NCBI GenBank assembly: GCA_028274465.1
Contig: CM051457.1
Coordinates: 103,291,982 to 103,355,981 of the forward strand
From: Plantago ovata
Lineage: Eukaryota > Streptophyta > Magnoliopsida > Lamiales > Plantaginaceae
Length of the DNA stretch: 64,000 bases
Direction of reading: 5' to 3'
Shown here piece after piece: positions 55,982-64,000 of the stretch (positions within the stretch are counted from its first letter, which is position 1; the number at the start of each line of letters is the position of its first letter). Both the position numbers and the translations under genes were made by a program. The notes under the pieces were generated by a model. That model was given only the letters and a program-made list of their open reading frames with translations. It was not told the DNA's origin and did no database searches.

Positions 55982-57005
55982 GTGTCCGCTGAGCTCATTA
56001 CCTTAGCCGCTCAAGTCCATGGTCGAAACTATGGTGCTTTCGACGCGGTTCCTCCGATGGACATCCGAGTTGAAGACATGGATGATACACAGCGACCAGA
56101 TCTCGCGCTGTCATTATTCGAGGATGGCGACCATTCTATTCAACGCGCCAAGGGTATCATCATAGTTGATAGTGATGATGCTACCTCTCCCCAGACAACT
56201 CCTCCGCAAAAGAGAGTTAGATTCCCTCCTCAAACCACTCGTCGGACTGTGGTCACTGATGACGAGGAGGAAACTCCTCGTGTTATAATGGATGTGCACG
56301 CGAATGAAGCTGGTCCGAGCACCGCCATGCCACCGTCTCCATCCATATCTGAGATGAATAGGCAAGCTCAAAGAGACTTGCTCATCGGGAAAAAGTATGC
56401 CCCCGAGGAGGAGACCAGTTACCATTCAGTGGATCCTCGGTCCATTGATTTCACATTTCCCAGTGACAACACTCGGCCGCCAAATCCCTTAGAAGAGATC
56501 GAGTTTCAGCGGCATATCGAGGACAAAACCGCTCGGCGAGCAAAAGCTGCTGCCGAGGAGGCTGAGACGCATGCTCCGGGTAAGGAGCCCAAGAGAGCGA
56601 AGAAGCGTTCTCGCTCTAAGAAAAGTAGCAAAGGTAAGGCTGTCGAGGAGCCTAAATCGAGCAAGGCCACTCAGAACAAATTTACGCAGAGTGCGCTTAA
56701 GGTGGACCTCCCCGATCCAGAGGGTGAGAAGAACGAGGACGACATTATTACCACTACTGCTTCCACTGTGAAGGAAGATGAGATCGCCACTCTTCAATGG
56801 AAGTACACTCTTCCTGAAAGTAAGTTTGACATCCTCGTTCCCAAACAGGATCAAACTTTCTACAATGCGCCTCCTGGTTATATGGCGGTCCATTGCTTAA
56901 ACTTAGATCGAGGATGGATCTTGCCGTTCTGTGATGCTTTCTGCGACATCTTCAACACTTTTGGATTGCTCCTTGGCAGCTCGTGCCCAGTGCCTTTGGG
57001 ACCCT
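55982..57005 (+). CDS. Tat antisense ORF, copy 2, partial
   Basis: Matches the N-terminal ~340 residues of the frame at 12039, up to the PF04195-like domain, where the Copia element enters. An upstream frame (55611-55898) matches 11668-11955. Confidence 0.65.
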
Positions 57006-59095
57006 TGTAAGAAAATATGATCAGAGTTACCCCTAGGGTACGCAGCGGAATTTCAAAAATTTTCTTAACATACAGGTTAATTGATTATGCATATGTCGTA
57101 TATATAGAAACACGTCAATTAGAAGACTAACCTTACTTCCAAAGCAGCTTCCAAGTCTTCGTAATAATCCGGTGTATCTTCTTCTTCGTCGAAGTCGAAG
57201 ATATCTACAATTCTCCTTATATATGCAAGACAATAAGAGTTAGTTTCCAGCTCCTAGAACCTCAACCTTGGTATCCACGGATGAACAACCTATCGGAAGA
57301 ATGCTAGAATATTCTTTATGTGACCAAGAAGACGGGGCGGCAATTCCTCCGGTGGTGGCGCGCTAGTGTATGGCTAAGAGGAGGGGAGAGATTTTATTTT
57401 CTCTAAGAAAACTGGGTAGAATAACTGTGAAAGTCTATGTCTGAAACTGTGTTCAAAACTGTATGTAAAGCTCTCTAATAGTCCACTATATATAGTAGTC
57501 TATAGAAGCCTAAAGCATAAGCAATTAGACTTTGTAAAGGAATAAGAATCTAATTCTTATCGCACAAGGAAACCAATATCAAGTCTAGATTCATTCCCAA
57601 TCAAATTAAAACTCAATCAGAGAAATCTAACTTATCCCTTGGACTTCTAATAGAGGAAGGAGTCGAACTCCTTCCCCTACCCAGCTCCTGCGCGCGCGCG
57701 CGCCCTAGGGATAGTAGGTGGGTCCCAATTTTGGGACCCACTTATAGTTCTAAGGCAATTCAAACTCCAAGTAGATTTTGTCCAAGTGCATATGTTAATT
57801 CTAAATTAACATATTATTTCTAATCAAACCTCCATTATATTTCTAAAATATAATCTTTAATTGTATTTACATAAAATACAATTAATTAGCCAATTCAATT
57901 AATAATTCCAAATCATTAATTGAGCCACCATATATTATAATTCCAAATCAGTTATAATCCATCAATCACAATTAATTCCAAATCAATTGCGATTCCATCT
58001 TCAAGGATATTCTGATAGACTGAATCACCACATTTTGTGACCCATAGGGCCTCACCGTATTAAGCAAGTCCTAGACTAGGCAACATGGAATTCCTAGACG
58101 GTTCCATTTGCAATATTAATACGTGAGGACGTTTGAGAGGTTTCTCAAAGCTAACCCTTTCGTTGCAAAGCCTGTCGCGCTCAATGCGGCGATGGTAACG
58201 TCCCTTCATCTGAGTTGCTCGAATGTATCTAGGATCGATGAAGTGTCTATCCCAATAATACATCCACGGGCGTCTCAGGGAGTTGCTTGGTTAAGATATA
58301 CTTATGACCATCATAATATATCATTTGCACTGGCCAGTGACTTTACCAACGCAACTATGCAGACTATGAGCAGTGCTCTCCTGTGCTACACTTGAGAGAT
58401 GAATCCTTCACAGAATCACTTATCACCCCCATTTGTATTTAGTCATAATCCTGGATCGTGTCTTAGGTCAGCTGCTTATTCAGAGCTGACATCGACAGGT
58501 CCACAAAGGATATGGGGCAACAAATGTGATGATAAAGTCCTGTAAGTACAAAGGACGAATGGCATCACTTCAACAACTCACCGGTTCCCATAGACACGTC
58601 GGTGTAGAGTATACATCGATGGGAGTGTCCGGTGGGTACTTCCATTGTTCGATAAAGCTTCTTCGAACAACTATGCGCAGTTATGGGAACGTTTCTTGAT
58701 TGTCCAACAATCCGTTCCGTGGCCGTGGGATCGGCTCACACTTGCTCCAACAAGTATAACCTCCACGCATACTAGTCTTGTCAGGTTCATTCAGACCCCC
58801 ACATCCGAGATGAACCACGACTAGGGAGAGTTTGGGATAGATGATAACTCACATAGCTCCCACTAACTGTGTGATCGGTCATCTATCCAAGGGGACATGT
58901 TTAATATCAATACAGACAGTAATAAAGATATGACATGCTGCAGCCTGGTGTAATATAAATATGAAAGCGATACTCAATAGTAAAATGCAACAAACATATA
59001 TTATATTACGTTGACCTGTGTAATAGTACATATATGCCCTCTATAAGGGCACCATGCCCTTAGTAAGGACTGTCTCTAGGACATATACACTATCA
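57006..59095 (-). repeat. Copia 3' LTR
   Basis: Long LTR with a (GC)n run near 57691-57703, an 11-bp-arm palindrome at 57718-57741 (arm GTGGGTCCCAA), a ladder of six hairpins (57791-57994) and a TATATATAG at 57489. There is no second LTR in the window to compare for age. Confidence 0.85.
57791..57994. repeat. Six-hairpin ladder in Copia LTR
   Basis: Consecutive inverted repeats: 57791-57813 (arm TATGTTAAT), 57834-57854 (ATTATATTT), 57859-57883 (AATTGTATTT), 57896-57922 (CAATTAAT), 57934-57958 (ATTATAA), 57964-57994 (AATCACAATT, one mismatch). The last three share the loop sequence TTCCAAATC. Confidence 0.9.
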
Positions 59096-59106
59096 ATCTC
59101 CCACTT
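59096..59106 (-). other. Copia polypurine tract
   Basis: The minus strand reads AAGTGGGAGA immediately before the LTR start, the usual Copia form. Confidence 0.75.
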
Positions 59107-59109
59107 GGA

Positions 59110-62100
59110 CTAGAGCCAGTCACCTTTATGCCTAATGCCCAGATTAGCATAATGTCTTAAGTGGACTTCCACTGATAAGACCTTGGTGAAAGGATCTGCC
59201 ACGTTTTCCGTGGTAGAGACACGTTCTATACTAACTTCTCCTCTATCTATAATCTCACGTATAATGTGATATTTTCTAAGTACATGTTTGTTCTTGTTTG
59301 CAGATCTAGGCTCCCTAGCTTGAGCGACGGCGCCCGTATTGTCACAATAAATCGTTATTGGACTAGGAGCAGGAACAACCCTCAATTCCTTCAAGAACTC
59401 TGAAATCCAGACAGCTTCTTTCGATGCTTCTGATGCAGCAATGTACTCGGCCTCTGTGGATGAGTCAGCAACCGTGGCTTGATTAGAGCTCTCCCAACAG
59501 ACAGTCCTCCGTTTAATTTGAATACGTATCCTGTCTGTGACTTGAAGTCATCAGGATCTGATTCAAATCCAGCGTCGACATACCTAGACATCTTTAATTC
59601 TGGTTCTCCACGAAACACCAAGAACATCTCTTTAGTCCGTCTAAGGTACTTAAGAATGTTCTTCACAGCAGTCCAGTGAGGTACTCTTGGATTCTGTTGG
59701 TGTCGACAAGTGACACTAAGCGCATATGTCACATCGGGCCTTGTGCAATTCATTGCATACATTATAGACCCTACTGCCGAAGCATAGGGCACACGACTCA
59801 TTTTATTTCTTTCTTCATCAGTTTTAGGACCATCCTTAACTGATAAGACAATCCCATGCCTAGCTGGGAGAAAGCCTCTCTTTGAGTCGTCCATCTTATA
59901 ACGCTTCAGTATTTTGTCGATGTAGGTGGACTGTGTCATTCCCAACATCCTCTTGGATCTATCTCTAAAGATCTTGATCCCTAGGATGTAGTTCGCTTTA
60001 CCCAAGTCCTTCATCGATAAGGTACTTGATAACCAAACTTTAGTCTCTTCTAGGATAGAGACATTGTTTCCCATGATCAAAATGTCATCTACATAAATGA
60101 TCATGAAAACAACTCCTTTGTCGCTGTGTCTCGCGGAGACACAGGGATCTACCTTGCTTCTGATGAAGTCAAGCGATTTGACAGCTTCATCAAAGCGGAT
60201 ATTCCAGCTCCTTGACGCTTGCTTTAGCCCATAGGTGGATCTTTGTAATTTGCATACAGCAGTTGGCCTGGTTTTACTAATAAAACCTTCCGGCTGTACC
60301 ATATAGACCTCTTCCTCAAGGTTGCCATTGAGGAAGGCTGTCTTTACATCCATCTGCCAGATTTCATAATCATAGTAGGCAGCTATAGCAAGTAGAATTC
60401 GAATGGATTCCAATTTCGCTACTGGTGAAAAGGTTTCATCGTAATCGATGCCATACCTTTGCGTGTAGCATTTCGCCACAAGCCTAGCTTTGTGCGTTTG
60501 TACCTTGCCATCGGCATCTGTCTTTCGTTTAAAGACCCATTTGCACCCAATTGGTCTAACCCCTTGGGGCAAGTCTACCAAGTTCCAAACTTGGTTCTGG
60601 TACATCGAATCCATTTCTAATTCCATGGCCTCTTGCCATTTGTCTGAGTCAATATCAATTATTGCCTCTTTGTAGGTCTCGGGATCTTCCCGATCTGATA
60701 AACCGACATCAAGTTCACTGATGTCTTCTATCATAAGGCTTTGCTTCTGAGGTCCTTTTAGGATCCTCTTCGACCTACAGAGCTCGACTTGTTCTGGTGC
60801 TTTTCTTTTCTGGCTTCGTGTAACACGAACATTATCAGTGGGTACTGATGCAGCCGGTCGTTGGGCGCGACCCTGTTCCCTTGCGGGAGGCTGCTCTTGT
60901 GCAACTTGTTGCACAGGTTGGTTGACAACGGGTTCTATTGGTGTGGTTTCAACTGTTGATCTAATCACAGGACTCCCACTGACTATGACATGCCTAGCAA
61001 GTGTCATATCATCACCCTTGTCTGCTTCGAAATCTCCCACTGAACTTGAGTCCAAATCAGAAGATTTAGAGACCTCATGTTCGCGCGTGTCAAAGTCTTG
61101 AATTTCTTCAAGTTCTATCATATCATCTAACCTCTCTTCTTCGAGGTATTCAGCTTCTAAAAACTTCACGTTTCTAGACACGATCACCTTGTGATCTTCA
61201 GCATGATAGACTTCATAGCCTCTCGTCTGACGAGGATAGCCTATGAAATATACTTTGACACCCTTGGCATCTAACTTATCAGTGAGCAACAACTTGACTA
61301 TCGTAGGACAGCCCCAAGGTCTAAGATAGCCTAGAGAAGGCTTCTTTCCCTTCCATAACTCATAAGGAGTTTTCTCCACTGATTTAGATGGCACACGGTT
61401 CAGAATGTAGATTGCAGTTTGTAGTGCATATCCCCACAGATACTTTGGAAGAGTCGAGAATCCAATCATTGATCTTACCATGTCTAACAGGGTTTGTTTC
61501 CTCCTCCCAGACACACCGTTTAACTGTGGTGTTCCAGGAGGAGTCCATTGCGATTGAATTCCATTTTCCTTCAAGTAATCGATAAATTCTTCACTAAGGT
61601 ATTCACCTCCTCGATCTGATCGAAGAGTGACTAGCCTTAGGTTCAATTCATTCTCGACCTCATTCCTAAACTCCTTGAATTTCCCAAAGGTCTCGGATTT
61701 ATTCTTCATAAGATAAATATATCCATACCTTGAGAAATCGTCAGTAAAGGTAACGAAGTAAGGATAACCCCCACGCGCATGGACTTTAAACGGTCCACAT
61801 ACATCAGTATGTATGAGCTCTAAGCAGCGAGTGGCACGAACACCTTGTCCAACAAAAGGTTTGTTCGTCATCTTACCCTTAACACAAGATTCACATGTAC
61901 CATATGATTCAAAATCAAATGGTTCTAAGTAGTCCAACTTCCTTAGTCTTTGAATCCGTGTTTCATTGATATGGCCTAGCCGACAATGCCATAGATAAGA
62001 TGGATTATTCTTCTTACTTGAAGACGATTGTTTGTTATGTATTTGAAATAAAGGTAGACTACTTTGCAAAATATATAAACCATTCACCAAGCGAGCCTTT

Positions 62101-63377
62101 CCATAATACTGATCATTTAATAAAAAATAACAAGTATTATTCGCAAATCGAAAGGAAAAACCCATATTGTCTAACAATGGAATGGAAATAATATTTCTGA
62201 CAATGGATGGAACAAAATAAACATTATCAAGTTCTAAACATTGTCCCGAAGGTAAATCTAGCTTGCTGCGTCCAACGCGTTTGGCTTCAACTGGATTGCC
62301 GTTCCCAACATGCAAGTCGATTTCACCTCGCTTGACTAGCCTGTGATCAATTAGCTCCTGCACATTATTACAAATGTGTGAGCCACATGCTGTATCTAAT
62401 ACCCAACCATTGGAGTCAAAAGTAGTCATGTTCATTTCAATAACAAACATACCTGAGCCAGAAGCTGATGACTTCTTAGCTTGATCTGCCCTAAGCTTTG
62501 GGCAATCTTTCTTCCAATGTCCTTTCTGCTTACAGAAAAGACATTCATCTGTGCGCACCGTTCCGCTTCTCTTGAACTTCCTTTTCTGGTTCGGACGCTT
62601 AGGCTTATCAGTCCAAGTGTTAGCCTTGGCTCCCGACTTTGCCTTACCCTTAGCACCTTTGCTTTTCGGGTTTGAGTTAGACGGTTGCCCAACAAGCCTG
62701 ATCGACTTTTCCTTCTTAGGAAGAGTTTGATCATATGTCTTCAGCAGATTATGAAGTTCAGGCAGTGTTACGTCCTTTGCATTCATCGTGTAATTAATGA
62801 TGAACTGCGAATACGAACTCGGCAATGATTGAAGGACAAAGATCACCATGATCTTGTTCTCTAGCTTAACGCCGGCATCGGCAAGCTTTTCAAAGAGACC
62901 AATCATTTTGAGAACATGCTCAGACATGTTCCCTCCTTCACTGAGCTTGCATCTGTGTATGTCTTTGATCAAATCAAATTCAACACTTCTAGTTGCCGTC
63001 TTAAAGAGCGACTCAAGATGCTTTAACATCTCATACAGCAACATGCTTTCATGTTGCTTCTGCAGCTCATTGCTCATTGCCGCCAACATAATACACTGCG
63101 CGGATCTAGCATCCTCAAGATGCTTATCAGACCTTGCCTTGTTGGCTTGATTCGAAGCAGCAACCTGATCGGCAGTCTGATTTTCGGGGCACACGGGAAT
63201 GACCTCGTCCAAGACGTACTCAATCTTTTCGTACCTCAGCACCAAACGTATATTCCTGATCCAATCTAGGAAGTTTGGTCCGGTTAAAATTTGCTTCTCC
63301 AAGACAGCGCGGAGCGAGATACTCGCCATATCTAATATCCTAAGGAGAAATAATATAAAACGAAAATAATAAATCAA
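59110..63377 (-). CDS. Copia gag-pol polyprotein (fossil)
   Basis: The main frame (59391-63377) has about 1,300 codons; [13 protein letters not shown], 16 residues in, is the likelier start. In order: gag ([20 protein letters not shown]); a CCHC knuckle [14 protein letters not shown]; protease near [12 protein letters not shown]; integrase with HCRLGHIN and CESCVKGK, then DVCGPF and SDRGGEY; reverse transcriptase with [12 protein letters not shown] and [11 protein letters not shown]; and RNase H with [12 protein letters not shown]. The tail of RNase H ([17 protein letters not shown]) lies at 59110-59394. The product would copy and integrate the element. Lineage within Copia was not settled. 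Confidence 0.9.
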
Positions 63378-63993
<616 letters not shown>

Positions 63994-64000
63994 TATATTG

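Larger units (their letters stand above)
53380..57005 (-). mobile_element. Tat retrotransposon, copy 2, interrupted by Copia
   Basis: The same Tat insertion as at 9434, carried along by the duplication: LTR 53380-54222, polypurine tract, antisense promoter (54832-54902) and the start of the antisense ORF. At 57005/57006 it is cut by the Copia LTR; the rest of Tat would lie beyond the window. Confidence 0.93.
44817..57008. repeat. 12.2 kb duplicated block, copy 2
   Basis: Matches 821-13069. The left edge lies inside the PPR coding sequence with no break in the gene, so this side is the original arrangement. The right edge is where Copia has inserted into the Tat antisense ORF; the true limit of the duplication may lie beyond the window. 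Confidence 0.95.

Noticed and set aside
57000-57010. TGT shared by both block copies at the Copia insertion as part of the duplication
   Set aside because: The LTR itself starts TGTAAG, so the apparent match of three bases past the insertion point is probably coincidence.
58060-58395. Open frames inside the Copia LTR
   Set aside because: Short, unrelated to any family, and lying in the long terminal repeat.

Overview
The window is nuclear DNA from a flowering plant, most likely a eudicot. It holds a PLS-class PPR protein with a DYW tail, a plant cystatin, a PMEI-fold inhibitor, plant-lineage LTR retrotransposons (Tat, Athila-like and chromovirus Ty3 groups, plus Copia), and CACTA, Mutator-like, Helitron and LINE remains. 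Most of the sequence is nested repeats. I see no rRNA, tRNA, CRISPR array or prokaryotic operon, and I cannot name the species.

Layout. 1-820 is part of a Copia gag (minus). 821-13069 is the first copy of a ~12.2 kb block: a DYW tail fragment, a LINE 3' end, a Helitron end, minisatellites, a foldback element, a cystatin gene and the 3' end of a Tat retrotransposon. That Tat element is complete in outline (9434-23762, 5-bp target duplication) and carries an antisense ORF with its own promoter-like region and a nested Mutator-like MITE. 24192-25990 is a chromovirus-type LTR. 26660-27202 is an intact PMEI/invertase-inhibitor-like gene. 27619-28620 has a Tat-family LTR scrap with a young minisatellite and a CACTA end. 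29801-42302 is a nest of two non-autonomous Athila-like elements rich in palindromes. 43877-45085 is a 5'-truncated PPR-DYW gene whose last ~270 bp start the second copy of the 12.2 kb block (44817-57008). That copy is cut by a Copia element (57006 to beyond 64000), which ends in a long AT microsatellite.

Host genes are few: one PPR-DYW gene plus its duplicated tail, two near-identical cystatins and one PMEI-like gene. The two cystatins differ at 3 of 112 residues. The order of events can be read from the sequence: Tat inserted, then the block was duplicated, then Copia inserted into copy 2 only. The junction at 820/821, where Copia gag meets the PPR tail, is either a real rearrangement breakpoint or an assembly or haplotype join.

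The most unusual signals are palindrome systems inside LTR elements: a six-hairpin ladder in the Copia LTR, arrays of GC-rich palindromes in two Athila-like families, and a hairpin beside a polypurine-like tract repeated seven times. The antisense gene in Tat, with G-box and TATA box, is the other notable feature. Identity and age statements are by-eye estimates.
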